From positions 314,773,986 through 314,837,985 of the forward strand of contig CM068367.1 in assembly GCA_034769895.1 (NCBI GenBank): a stretch of 64,000 nucleotides of DNA, read 5' to 3'. The notes beneath the pieces were generated by a model. It did no database searches. It saw only the letters and a program-made list of their open reading frames with translations, and was not told where the DNA came from. This document shows positions 25,256-37,102 of this stretch, piece by piece. The position numbers and the translations under genes are program-made. Numbering within the stretch: position 1 is the first letter of the stretch; the number at the start of each line of letters is the position of its first letter. Origin of the DNA: Magicicada septendecula (taxonomy: Eukaryota; Arthropoda; Insecta; Hemiptera; Cicadidae).

Positions 25256-25275
25256 CGCGCGCGCGCACGCGCGCA
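25209..25275. repeat. Compound microsatellite (CT)n(AT)n(GC)n
   Basis: Uninterrupted CT, then AT, then alternating CG/CA dinucleotides. Alternating purine-pyrimidine tracts of this kind can form Z-DNA. Confidence 0.9.
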
Positions 25276-26338
25276 ATATTTATAAATACACTATCATTTA
25301 TTCAGAAACGACTCCATCTACACAAATTGTTATGCATATGGGTAACCTTTAAACACAAATCTATTTTTCTTTTTCTTTATTTAAAATGTATTCTCTTGAA
25401 TTAGGACGTCAGAAGAAGGAAAAACTATCCAAAAAAATATAACTTGAACACAAACTGATATCCACACCGTCGACTACGGGTTTACAGGCATGTTTCATAT
25501 TGCGGACCACAGATACGCAAATCAATCACAGTAATAATGGGGGGCAACAATTGCGTCCATGATGACTCTGGACTAACATTTAATTGGCCATGATTACAAG
25601 GAAGAACATTAACTGAATAATTGGTCGCTCGTTGAACACAATATTATGTTTGATTAAACCGCTGGGGAATAATTGAAAGGAAACCATCCTGGCTAGCTCA
25701 CTCGCCCCCCCCCCCCATACTAGCATTAACTAACACAAGTATTACATTAGTGTACATATTGCATATAGTAAAACATACATGTTAAATTAAATAATAAAGA
25801 AAGCGTGTTCACGATAGATATTGCTTGATGTACAGCGGATGTTATTATCTTTAACTAAGAATCCTGACTTTGAAGCTCACGTTTGGAGAAAACCTACTCT
25901 TTTCGCCTATATTTATAAGTAGCCCACACTATCAACCACCTGACGGGTCTACTACAAAAAAGCTAGACTTTATAGCTTTGACAGTGAAAATGAAAATACG
26001 GGATATTATTGAAAAGCTGGAAAAGCTATAAAGCAAGTAAAAGCTTTATGAACTGAATATCATGATTTTTATACAGTCATTTCACGTTTTATTTATAATC
26101 TATTTATACTACACACTAATTCTAAACGCTATACTCAGGAATTCTCATTCCACTATTTCGCTCGTAAATCCACAACTGTTGATGTACCTGGGGGAAAGAG
26201 CAAAGAAGTCTTTAAAAAACTTCAATTTAAAACTTAAATCTTAATATTTTTCCGGCAATGTACAATGTATTTAATTTAGAAAATCAGCTAAGTTACTTAT
26301 CATATAATAAGTAAACGATAATACAACTACAATAAGTG
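25276..26338. other. Unassigned intron sequence
   Basis: A C10 run is present near 25708. Nothing else recognised. Confidence 0.5.
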
Positions 26339-26694
26339 GCAATAACAGAGTGACTGAAACGGGATGACAGACGAAGGACTTTGTCATTCGGACAGCTTCT
26401 TACCGAGTCTACGTAAAGTTCATACAGACGTCATGTAGTTTGTTAAAATATCGTTCTGTAAGATCAAATACTATGGGTCTGTAGGCCCAATGGTCCGATA
26501 ATCCCACATACAATAACAGAATGGTTGAAACGGGACGACAGGCGAAGGACTTTAATTCTCATTCGTACAGCTTCTTATCGAGCATACGTAAAGTTCATTC
26601 GGTCATACAAACATCGTGTAGTTAGTTTAAGTATCATTCTATACGATCAAATACAATGGTTCTGTAGGCCCAATGGTCCGATAATCCCACATAC
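26339..26694 (+). repeat. Tandem duplication, two ~172-184-bp units
   Basis: Units start at 26339 and 26511, each with CAATAACAGA, GAAACGGGA-GACAG-CGAAGGAC, a shared GTAGGCCCAATGGTCCGATA and an end at CCCACATAC. The copies differ by point changes and short insertions. No coding function seen. Confidence 0.85.
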
Positions 26695-29391
26695 TGCATT
26701 ATGTACACCAGGCTCACCTACACACAACAGTACTATGGTTTGGTTGCACTTCCACGGCATTACGAGACGTACAAGTCGCCAACTGCCTTTCGTAAATACA
26801 AACCATTACATCGAGGTGGATGTTCAAATATATTTAATTGGACTGTAACCGTTAATACACAGACGACCTTCTTACGAAGCCAGAGATAATCACGTCAAAT
26901 ACATTTGGAGCCTGCTTTGATACACAGCCAATGCCCACCACTCAATGCAGTACACAAAGCGGCTTACGGAAGTGCATCTGTATTCCACAATGGGCGGGCG
27001 TCCAAATCTCTCACGCTCCATTTAAATAAGTACATCGTGTACGCTCTGTGTGTGTGTGTGTGTGTGTGACCCTATCATCACAGCTGTTCTGGAGATTGAT
27101 GAAGTTTATCGTTCATGTGGGTCGAACGGGAAAAGCGAATAATTAAAAATACTACAGTCAGAATTTACCTTTCAACTCTGATTTTGTAGTGACGTATTGC
27201 TCAGTGACAATGCCTTCTCTGTCGTTAATAGACAAGATAATTACAGAGCACAACTAAAAATGTTCACTGTAATAATAAATAGGCTTATTTAAAAACACAA
27301 CTATAATATGTTAAGAAAGCTACATCAAGTAAAAAATTTGTGGTAAGGATTTGATAATTTGAAGTATTTTGATAAAACAATAACAAATAACGAATGGGAG
27401 TTGATGTCACTTATAAATTCCATGTTTCGCACAAAAATTATTTAACGCATATTTTATATTATTTGCCTGAGTATAGGCCTAGTATTTTATTTGAGGCTTT
27501 ATCACTTTTCATTTATTACAACGTTGGCAAAAAATTTTATGTTTTCGCAATTGACCATTGCATGGCCTTTAGAATCGAGTTACATAATTAAATTTTTTAA
27601 ACTTCTTGAAACTGATAGCTTTAATTATTTAATTATGAGATGTGTGTCAAGATTCCTTAGGAATTAGTTTTTAATTAATGCATTTAACTGTCCTTTTGTA
27701 TATTTTTATATTATTTTGTCGTTTGAAAGAGGCATTAAAACAAACAATATTTATTTATAAATATTTATTTACTAGTCTATAACACGCTGCACAGACTTTC
27801 AGGTAACTAGCTTCAAGTAAGCCTACAAGTGAAACATGTAGGCCTACATTCACTGACAGCTCACCGTACCAGTTCCGATGAGTAGTAACTTCGACTGTAC
27901 AGCCTACTTCTAATTACTTATAGCCCATAATACAATGAAATTATTGGAAAATTTTGTTAACTGATCGTGCGCCAATTATAGGAAAACAACGTTCAACAAA
28001 TATCCCACTGATATACTTTGTAAAAAAGCATATTTCACACAATCCCCGCTGCCACTAAAGACCATCATAAGTATTGAATGTGCACGATTGGACGAATCAA
28101 TACGTAATTGGGGACCGACACCTGTGGAATACACCTGAACTGCGTCTGTTTACCGATGCATTTGAAGCAATCTACTTTCGAAACCGAACACTTTGTAGTA
28201 ATACTTCGTTCATTCAGTAGTATGTACACATATTTCGTATAACGCCTACTACATTTATAACGTTTGTTTAAAACACACATCTCTAAACTGTTACGGTGGA
28301 GCTTTTGTGTCCCGTTTTAAGTCGTATAAATTATATTGTATACGAATTTTACGTTACTGATAATTCACTGTATTAACACAATACAATGAGTGCAACCACA
28401 TATCACAATTTCGCCACGGTTGTATTATATAACAGAAAACGGTTTCAACTTTTACGTCTCATTAGTGTTTTAGTTTTTTCTTAACCGTTCTCTAATTTAA
28501 AAAATTAGGTTTTCTTATGCAAATGAAACAACAAACAAACGTTCAGGTAAATTAACATTATTTTGACTAGTCTTACATGTTATCGTATTGTTCTCAATAC
28601 AGTCGAATTAAATGTTTAACACATACTCAACGCGTCTTGTAAATTCTTAGAGACGTATACGTAAATAACGCGTAGCCTAATTTTTAATGAACAAGTGAAA
28701 ATATTTTATGCTTACATTTGATTTCATATTCTTACAACTATAAACGAAAAAAGGCAGTATTAACTTAATGTTACAAATATATAGGTATATATGAAGTAAA
28801 TGTACATGTACTTGGACAAGATTTATAATTTTGTATGTTTTAATTATAGGCTACTTATTGTGTGTGTGTGTGTGTGTGATACAGTAGTTCACAGCATTGG
28901 CTCTATATTTACAGTATAGTATAGTGTGAATAATACTTTCCTCTAGATCTGTTTGTTCTCTCTACTCAAATTAATTTATTATTATTGAAAGTCAAAATCA
29001 TGATCTCAAGTTTGTACAAAATATTTGTTAGTGTATGAAAAAATTACTTTTTTTTTATTGTTTAATACAATTTACGCTACTAATTACAATAAAAAATTAT
29101 ACTGTCGAAAACAATTTTTAGTTCATTATTTGCTGTACACAATTTATTAATTTGATAAAAATAATACATTTTTTTAACAGTTTACTTGGTTTTTTTGTTT
29201 TATATAAAATTCATTTCACTCCAAGTTTTTCTTGAAATTTAGCCCCGTAATTTCTGGTTCACTATTTATAAAAATTTAATATATAATAAAATGCATGTAT
29301 ATAAATGTTTAGTATAAAAATACATTAACTCTATGCCGATATGTCACATAAGCTACTTCTCTACAGAGTGTTGAAATGTAATGTTTTCTAC
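26695..29391. other. Unassigned intron sequence
   Basis: GT microsatellites at 27046-27068 and 28860-28879. TAGGCCTAC motifs recur here as elsewhere in the window. No gene recognised. Confidence 0.5.
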
Positions 29392-29526
29392 CTTCACCGC
29401 CCCTTGATAATCTTCTTCGATATCGTAATCCTCTTTGTTGTAATCATCACTTGAGTCACAAATATTGCACAAAACGACAAAGATAAACACGACAAATCTG
29501 TACCGCAACAATGAGACTACGTCCAT
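29392..29526 (-). CDS. WFDC1-like: WAP-domain (WFDC1-like) gene, exon 1 (signal peptide)
   Basis: The start is the ATG at 29526 (context ACGATGG), because the upstream open frame has no ATG. It encodes 45 residues. MDVVSLLRYRFVVFIFVVLC is a signal peptide with an uncharged hydrophobic core, probably cleaved near NICDS. An acidic, tyrosine-rich stretch (DDYNKEDYDIEEDY) follows. The exon ends AAG before GTAGAA, a usable donor in phase 0, matching the phase-0 acceptor of the WAP exon at 10116. The link to that exon is an inference: same strand, matching phase, secreted N-terminus joined to an extracellular domain. It implies a ~19-kb first intron. Confidence 0.6.
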
Positions 29527-31026
29527 CGTGTTCTCTTGGCAACGGTTGCTAAGCAACTGAGCAGCGTTTACATCTACCGTCACAACACAGACGATACCTA
29601 TACTCTGTTTACAGTAAGATGAACGTACACCTTTCAGATAAGAAATCTGTGAATTGCGAAGAACTGTACAGTTAGCGTATGACTAAGCATAATGTGTAGG
29701 AAGACTATTATTCTGGAGGAAAGGCTTTCCACTTGGTCAGTGTGTTTCTGTCTCTCCGTTCGCGTCCCATGTCAGCTCCGCCGCGTTAGATTGTCCAGTT
29801 TACACAGTGCGGCTCATCGTTCAGCAATGTCATTTATTAATGCGATTCCTATTATCACTGTGTCGTCTTCCTGAAGAGGTAGTTTACTAGAAATGGTTGC
29901 GAAAGGTTGAACGTATATGAAAGATAGTTTAGAAACAACGCTCATTAATGTCAGAAAGGATAATGTAACAATACTATCATAACTTAAGAGAGCATTTCGT
30001 TTACACAACTTTGTTAATATATGCACGTCACACGTCGCATGGTATCTATGAGAAGAGAAGATAGTTCTCGACTATAAATCTAGAGTGATTCAGCCTGGTG
30101 GATGAGGAGGTATATCTACTCCTATATTAAAGGCTACGAGCACAAACGTTAAAGGAGACTTTAATGTTATACATAGGAAAATCATGACTAGGAATATAAA
30201 ACAATGTTTACTCTTTACGAATTTTTAAGTTTCACGGGAAAAAATCCTATAGGTATTTTTTAATTTAATTGATATCTCCCACCCCACAGCTAAATAACTT
30301 CGTAAATTTATAAATTACAGACATCGCTTAACGTATAGTTGAAATTGATTCTCGATTATATCACGCCGCTTTTTCAGACAATTTATTTGTTTCTTAGAGC
30401 ATACATTAAAGTGATCCTTTACAGTATCAAAAATTAAAGCTTTTAAGCGTGTTCTCTTCAGTAGCATTATTGACGTGCTTATATGAGACCCAAAATGTTT
30501 TCAACAGACACCAAGAAATGGATGCGTGACATCGTAGCCCTGCTAACAAGTGAAACTGTTGCCTGGGCGAAGAAAAAAATGGCGATATTTTATAGTGCCC
30601 AACAGGAATTCATTAGCTACTTATGTGTTGTTTAAATATTATGTTTTTCAAAGACGACGCGTGATTTATACTGGGAGTGACTACATCCCAATACAAATAA
30701 CTGTTGTCTGAAGGATGAACAGTAACAGAGAAGTGTAACGTTACGCCCTGGTTACTATAGTCTGCCGAATACGGCATTTCTCACCTTTTCAGGAAGTACG
30801 AATTGACTTTAAACTTAAAGATAAATATTTATTATATATTATTACTATAATACTTATTTTTATAATGAAATGATTAAAAACTGCGAGTAAGCAAACAAAC
30901 AAATGAATCGTGTCCCTGTGTCTACCCTCAGTCCTCGGTCACCGCGTTTAGCGGCTCGCTTGTTATAACCATCCAGGTTTTGTAGTGATGCATGAGACGT
31001 TTGACTTAACAAGCTACGGTGCTTTA
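29527..31026. other. Upstream region of the WAP-domain gene
   Basis: Would hold the 5' UTR and promoter. No TATA box or initiator could be assigned with confidence, and transcription start data would be needed. No other gene recognised. Confidence 0.4.
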
Positions 31027-31044
31027 ATCACACACACACGCGCG

Positions 31045-31083
<39 letters not shown>
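31027..31083. repeat. (AC)n(GC)n(AC)n microsatellite
   Basis: Alternating purine-pyrimidine tract with a CG core flanked by CA repeats. Confidence 0.9.
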
Positions 31084-31086
<3 letters not shown>

Positions 31087-31554
31087 CTTCACATTTATAT
31101 TAAGACCTAACCAACGTCATTAAAATTAGTCCAACGTTTAATTAAACATCTGTTCAGATCGAAGAGTAAACACGTAGGCTACACAGCCACGCACGTTTTA
31201 ATACGTTCAGATTCTAAATGTTATATATTTTAACACAGTGAGAATCAAGTTAATACTAATTTACACCGCGTTTGTTTTAAAAAGATTAAACACGTTTAAA
31301 AAAACAAATCACAGTTAGAGAAAGCTGCTTCAAAGCACGCCAATAATACTCGTGAGGAGCAACGTCCTGCCCCGCCAGTCTTTCCGTCTGACTCATTCTA
31401 TTTTCAGTGATTTACAGACCGCTACGTAATAAACTGTTAACTTTAAAGCGCGAACCACCTGCTCTCAGCCTTATCAGTTGTTTGAATTCATTCGCGCGCA
31501 CTTTATTGTTTTACAGCTTTACATCTTTGAAGTGGCTACTACACATACAACGAC

Positions 31555-31621
31555 AAACTGAAAACGTGGGATTAGAACCCACGGCCTCAGGGTTGCCTGC
31601 GCCTGAACCACGGCCGTCATA
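31555..31621 (-). ncRNA. tRNA-like pol III promoter (possible SINE head)
   Basis: The minus strand reads GCCGTGGTTCAGGCGCAGGC (A-box-like) and then CGTGGGTTCTAATCCCACG (B-box-like, inside a perfect 5-bp stem with a 7-nt loop like a T arm). No complete cloverleaf or anticodon arm is evident, so a tRNA-derived SINE or tRNA relic is more likely than a tRNA gene. Confidence 0.45.
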
Positions 31622-31742
31622 ACGTAGTCGCTCGTCTACTGACGTTATCAGATACGCATTATTTGACTTAGACCCCCATTTGTTCGACTGTTTCTATAGC
31701 AGTGGTGCGTGGGAAAATATTGCAGCAGACGAAAGTACAGTA

Positions 31743-31767
31743 TGTGTGTGTGTGTGTGCGCGCGCGC
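31743..31767. repeat. GT/GC microsatellite
   Basis: Alternating GT then GC dinucleotides. Confidence 0.85.
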
Positions 31768-32091
31768 AATATTATAATATTATGTAGGCCTATACGAGTA
31801 GACGGAGTAGAGCATCGTAATACAGTAGAGCAGTGCTTCCCAAAGTGGGGTCCGCAGACGCTTTTAAGAAAAATTAGAATATACCGTAATTTTCTCCGAT
31901 TTTTTATGCTCTAAAACTCCAAATTTTAGAATCTTAAAACAATTAGTAGAAGATTCCAGTATTTTTGTTTTGGGTTCAGACTACATAATTGTAAAAGTAA
32001 TTTCAAACTAATGGCTTTAATAATGTCTTTAAATCATGTTTGTCAGCCGAACTGACTAGACCTCTCTCTTACACTACGAAAAGAAAATTCA

Positions 32092-32310
32092 TTGGCAGAA
32101 CGTTCAACTGACAGTTCATTAAAATTACAGTTTTCGCAATTACAGCTAACTGACGTCTGGTTATATATAATGACTGACTATCCTGAACTCGCAAAAAAAG
32201 CTTTGAAGCGTTTTACTGTGTTTCCCTCTATACTTATTTGTGTGAAACCGCATTCTCCCAGCTCACGTACTTGAAGTCAAAGTTAAGAAATAAATTTGAT
32301 GTCGATATTT
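32092..32310 (+). pseudogene. hAT transposase C-terminal fragment
   Basis: LQLTDVWLYIMTDYPELAKK and ALKRFTVFPS match the start of the hAT dimerisation region of SCAND3/ZBED5-like transposases. After a frameshift, TYLKSKLRNKFDVD continues the same domain. The upstream catalytic core is absent. Non-functional. Confidence 0.75.
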
Positions 32311-32368
32311 GGAGGGGCTGCGCCTTACGGGCCATAACTTCCGGTAATTTTTATTCAGGGTTGTCTTA
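32307..32368 (+). repeat. 62-bp repeat shared with 34428-34490
   Basis: ATTTGGAGGGGCTGC followed by ACGGGCCATAACTTCCGGT and TTTTTATTCAGGGTTGTCTTA. Nearly identical to 34428-34490. Here it lies inside the hAT remnant. Confidence 0.8.
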
Positions 32369-32784
32369 ATATTAAAATTATCAGACATTAAACCCAATAT
32401 TGCAGAGCTATATGTTCAAAAGCCGCTTCATTGTTCACAATAAACTAGGTTTGTTATCATTAATATTATAATTTTGCAAGTTAAGAGAATTTTGATTTTA
32501 ATACATTTTAATTAAAAAGTAAGAGTTTCTGTCATATATACTGTTTGTTTTATTTCAGAACTCAGACGGGGTCCGTGAATGTTTAAATTATTTCTGGGGG
32601 TCCGCGGACTGAAAAGTCTGGGAACTACTGCTGTAGAGCATTGGTTAGCCGAAATTATAAATGACCAACACTTTTCAGATAAGCAAGAGTTCCGAATAAT
32701 TGAACAGCCACATTAAAAGGGTTTCTTCTGGAAAATGTTTAGCAATACTACACGAAACGTAAAAGACAAAAGTTTAATTGAATA

Positions 32785-33085
32785 AGCGAAGCGAGTTCTT
32801 AGTTCTAACTGAACCTTTTGGCAGTTGTCTGTCTCTTATTTGTCTGTCCATTTGTGGTATGTTTCACGATAACTTTTGCATGTATCAACCGATTTTCGTA
32901 AAACTTTGCGTGTCCATACCTTTAGCCTACAGAGTTTTACTGTTTGTGAGATTAATTCCTCCCCCCTCCCCCGATAACAAAAAATTAGGGTGATAGGAGG
33001 CAAAATGTAAAGGGTCAAAATATAAAAAAAAACGGAAAAATCATTTGGAGTATCAAATTATAGATAATTTTAACCACAATCTGAA
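32785..33085 (+). repeat. Dispersed repeat family R2, copy 5 (head only)
   Basis: Contains AGCGAAGCGAGTTC, TTTTGGCAGTTGTCTGTC, CAACCGATTTTCGTAAAAC and the start of the subunits, then diverges without the CTGCAG end. Confidence 0.75.
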
Positions 33086-34427
33086 TACAGTGTTAAGGTT
33101 TAGGTAACATACATAAGGACACCTAATAATTAATGAATGGTGGCAAATTGGCTATTGAAATTATGGATCGACCATGCCAAAAGCAGAAACTAAGGAATAT
33201 CGTGATCCAGCAGGGCAGTAGAATCCCGTGAAGAAGAACCATTCCTGTTAACGTCGCAGTATGCTACTTTAAAGAACAAAATTGTTCCTACATCTACATT
33301 TCACGGATTTCACACAATCATATAAAACGATAAAGGAAAAGGGTAGCATATTCCAGATCCTCGGCGTATCATCTTTAACAAGATTTATACACATTGAAAC
33401 TCAGGAGAAATTTTACACTGGTTTGTAACATAACGTTATTTCAAATTAGAACTTATATTTAAATATTATTATTTTACAACAGAATTATATCCAATTCTAG
33501 ATCTTATCTAGATAAGCAATATCTAACCACTCCTGGAATTTTGGCGTTTGAGTACAAAATGTTGTGATAATAATTTACTTTATAACAGTGCTGTTGTTCT
33601 CTTTGTTATCAACATTTAATCAGTGCAGGCCTATGGTACCTTCAACATTACGCAGGATAATGTTTTACAAGTAATGTAACATGTACTGTATGCTCAATGT
33701 TTAATCGTTGACTTCAGATTCTAAATATAATTATTTATTCATAAATCTATGTAGGCTACAACTTATGTAGACTATGAAGTGAAATGAAATTGTAGAGTTA
33801 ATTGCAAAAACGAAACTGTTTTCATCCTGCAAAACAAATACGACTTTCTCATGCAGTACTTAATTCACAAATTAAAAATCTAATATGCAGACTTGTGTCA
33901 GTCTGATTTATGAGTCCCGCGTAAAGTACATTGGAGCTTAACATATTCGTTTTGCTGCTATTACAATAAATGCATCGATTTTTGTAACGTATACGTTTTG
34001 TGATTTAGGAATTCTTTTTTAAAAAACACAAGAAGACAAAAAGCCAAACCCAAAAATAGTCAATAATTTGTTATGATGACGAATAAGGGAGAAAGAGTAA
34101 CGCCCACGTTGTAACTGACAATCAATGTAATCGAGGTTACAAACTTGCTTTTGTTTGTGAATTTGTCCTCATCGTTTAAAATCAAACATAAAATTATAAA
34201 TTAATATTCGCCTGTGTGCTTTCAAGTATACAAAATGTTGCCTCCCACATTTGCAACCAACACCACTTGCGAACACCGTAAAATCTGTCCAACTTGCAAT
34301 CACCCTTATCAACAAACTCTCTTACAACGGAATGGTCGTTTACCATTAACTCAGTCCGGCTATTTTCTTTGAAGATTTTGAGTATATTAATTTCCCCATT
34401 ATATGGTACCAGCGTAGATGGGTAAGT
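33086..34427. other. Unassigned sequence
   Basis: AT-rich. An 87-codon minus-strand ORF that covers 34194-34457 has no recognisable domain and partly overlaps the short repeat at 34428, so it is not called a gene. Confidence 0.5.
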
Positions 34428-34490
34428 TATTTGGAGGGGCTGCACCCTACGGGCCATAACTTCCGGTCATTTTTATTCAGGGTTGTCTTA
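34428..34490 (+). repeat. Second copy of the 62-bp repeat
   Basis: Matches 32307-32368 with a few substitutions. The surrounding sequence does not match the hAT element there. Confidence 0.8.
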
Positions 34491-36539
34491 CCATAGCCTT
34501 TGATGCCGCAACATCCAACTGCAAGGCAGCGGCAAAATATAATCCTATAACAATAGGACGCAGTATTACAGCCAACTAAATCAACTAGATTCACGCCTGT
34601 AATATTCCAAACATAAATCGGTGCAGGATAATATCCCTTACGCTTTAACCTGGTACTGGTGGCTATCGACCTTCCGGTCTAGATCCGTATCGTTCTGCAT
34701 CAACAGGGACACCTCTTGTAGGATGTGGCACTTTATCACGCAGTAATTCATGTTTTTACAACGAAAATATTTGTATAGAAAAATTTTCATTTTACATATA
34801 AATTTTCATTAATTACTTTGATATTGATAACCAGTAAAGGTGTCAACGAAATATGCATAAAAGTTAAGAAAAGAAATGAATACATCCATATGAACAGTTT
34901 TGTAATAAAACTAAGAATTTACATGTGCGTGTGGTGAGAGCGGAGGGGCTCTCTCTCCCCTTCTCTGAATCAAAAAATCACACACACACACAGGCTATAT
35001 AATGTAACCTAGTAAATTTACGTATTAATTTAACAGAAAATTAGTGAATGAAATAAAATTTAATTAAATTTGAAAACAAAAAATCAAGAATAATAAAAAA
35101 GGTTTAAAAATTATAAGAATAATTGGTTGTTAAAAGGTTAATTAAGTTAGCAAAAAGTAATTTTATGTTTACGTTTATGTTTTTGTTTGATTCTGTGTGC
35201 ATTTGTACGTGTGCGCGTGTCTGTCTGTGTGTGTTTGTAGTAAAAATGCAAGTTGGTAAATGTATAAAGTAATTTAGTAAAAAAATGTACTGGATGAAAC
35301 ATAAAAAACAATAATAATGTAAAAACAAAAGTAATGTGAAACATAAGAACCCGAAGTTAGTAAAAATTGAAGTAAACAGAATTTTAAAAATTATTAAAAA
35401 TAAATAATTGCGAGATAAAAAAACAATATAACTGCTTTACTTCAGCTCTCATTCTAGGCGAATCAATTTTTAATTTCGTTTGAATATTCTTACAGGAGAA
35501 AGTGTAAACTTTACTATTTTCATTCATCATGAAATTCATATAAAAAGCGTAACTTAGGTACATTAGATAGATAATCCGTCGCATCTTCTGTTTGTAAGTG
35601 ACACACACATACCAAAAAGTAATTACGTAAATTATCTGCCTAATTTTTCGCAAGTGGAAGAACACCACGCAAACAAAATACAATAGTAGACTTGTTAGGA
35701 AGTTCATACGAAAGAAATATACCCTGTGGCGATTCCTGACCCGAAGGGTAGGGCAACATCGATTCTAAGCACAATATAAGCACATATACATAAAATTCCA
35801 ACGCTAGAAAGTCATTAAGAAGTATTCTGGTACCCACTTGTTTGTGTCGCTGTGAGAAAAATATTCATCAAGTGCAATTAGCACGAGGATTAAAAAGTGG
35901 CGTTTAGCAAGCAGTGATTCTTCATCCTGCTTTTCTGCTTTTTAAAACATTATGATTTCAACAGCCAGTACCCAGGACACCCATAATTCATGGACTGACA
36001 TTTCACAGATGGACGGGACAGATATAAACAGACTCACACCGTCATTTGCCTTTGCTTGAAACTTGCAATCCAAATTCTAACCTCAAACAGCGAAAACCAA
36101 AACAAGAAACAAACAAAAAATGTGAGCAATTTAACTGAGACGGGACACTGCTAGCGGTCCTAGCGCCTTAAAGCACTACTAAAGAGTAGGCCTATCGCGT
36201 TTTGCGTCTCTGAGAGCCAGGTGGTGTGCGGTTTAGCATTCTACGTAGTTAAAGGTTGGTTGCGCACAGAATTCTCACGCCGGAAGACAGCTTTATATAG
36301 CCTACGTTCTGCGCATGCACCAGTCATTTTTCCAAACACAAAAACATTTAGTGCTTAGACCACGAGGTGTCAAGGCATTATTTTATTATTTGCAAAACTA
36401 ATTTTATACTTCAAAATTCACATTTATTGGGACGACAAATTAGCAGCCGTCAGTGTAGCCTAGTATAACGGAAGAAAATTGGGCAAACTAATCTTTGCAA
36501 GTTAGAAAGTAGTTTGTTACGTCACACCACTTCTGCTTC
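34491..36539. other. Unassigned sequence before the LINE array
   Basis: AT-rich, no recognisable gene. Composition changes sharply to GC-rich at about 36530-36540, taken as the 3' edge of the first LINE. No poly(A)/poly(T) tract or target duplication was found at that edge. Confidence 0.5.
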
Positions 36540-37102
36540 TCCCGCGTAGCTCGTAGCTAATGAGGGGACGGGGCTCAAGGCCCCTGCATGGTAGCAGCGC
36601 CCGGAGTGACTCCTCCGATGACTGCAAGTAGGTCGGGCTCTCTCAAGGACTTTGGAGAAACAAGGTCAAGTGGGTGGGATGGTGTGCTCCTTTTGCAGTT
36701 CGGTAGGGGAGAGGATCTCACAATTGAGGTGCTCAGCCTAGCCAAAGTCTGGTAGTTTTGGGCCCTGAAGCCAGCGGTGACGCGTCCGAGTCACAGCGGG
36801 GAAACCTCCCGGTACATATGAGGACAGGTTGGCCAGCGCTGCTGCCTCCGACGTGGCCCCACTGTCCGCATAGCGGTGATCAGCACAGGCCCGTTGCGTA
36901 TCCAGGGCGGGCGCCTGATGAAAGAAGGCACTTGCACAACTAACATAAGACAACCCCGCCGAGGCCGCAAACGACCAGGGCAGACCATTCAGGGCCGAGT
37001 GAGATGTAATGCTATGTCTATGGTGTGGTAGGTGTTCTGTTTGGGGTAGGGTACTTGCGGTAGGGTGTTGACTCCCTCAGGAGAAGGGCCCTATGTAGGA
37101 GA

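Larger units (their letters stand above)
31831..32630 (+). mobile_element. hAT transposon, internally shortened (SCAND3/ZBED-type)
   Basis: The left end is CAGTGCTTCCCAAAGTGGGG and the right end, read on the minus strand, is CAGTAGTTCCCAGACTTTTC. Both are typical hAT/Charlie termini. The flanking 8-mers CAGTAGAG (31823-31830) and CTGTAGAG (32631-32638) match at 7 of 8 positions, fitting an aged 8-bp hAT target duplication. At 800 bp the element is too short for a full transposase and keeps only its C-terminal part. Confidence 0.85.

Noticed and set aside
34194..34457. 87-codon minus-strand ORF
   Set aside because: No domain recognised and its start lies in the 62-bp repeat. Insufficient support.
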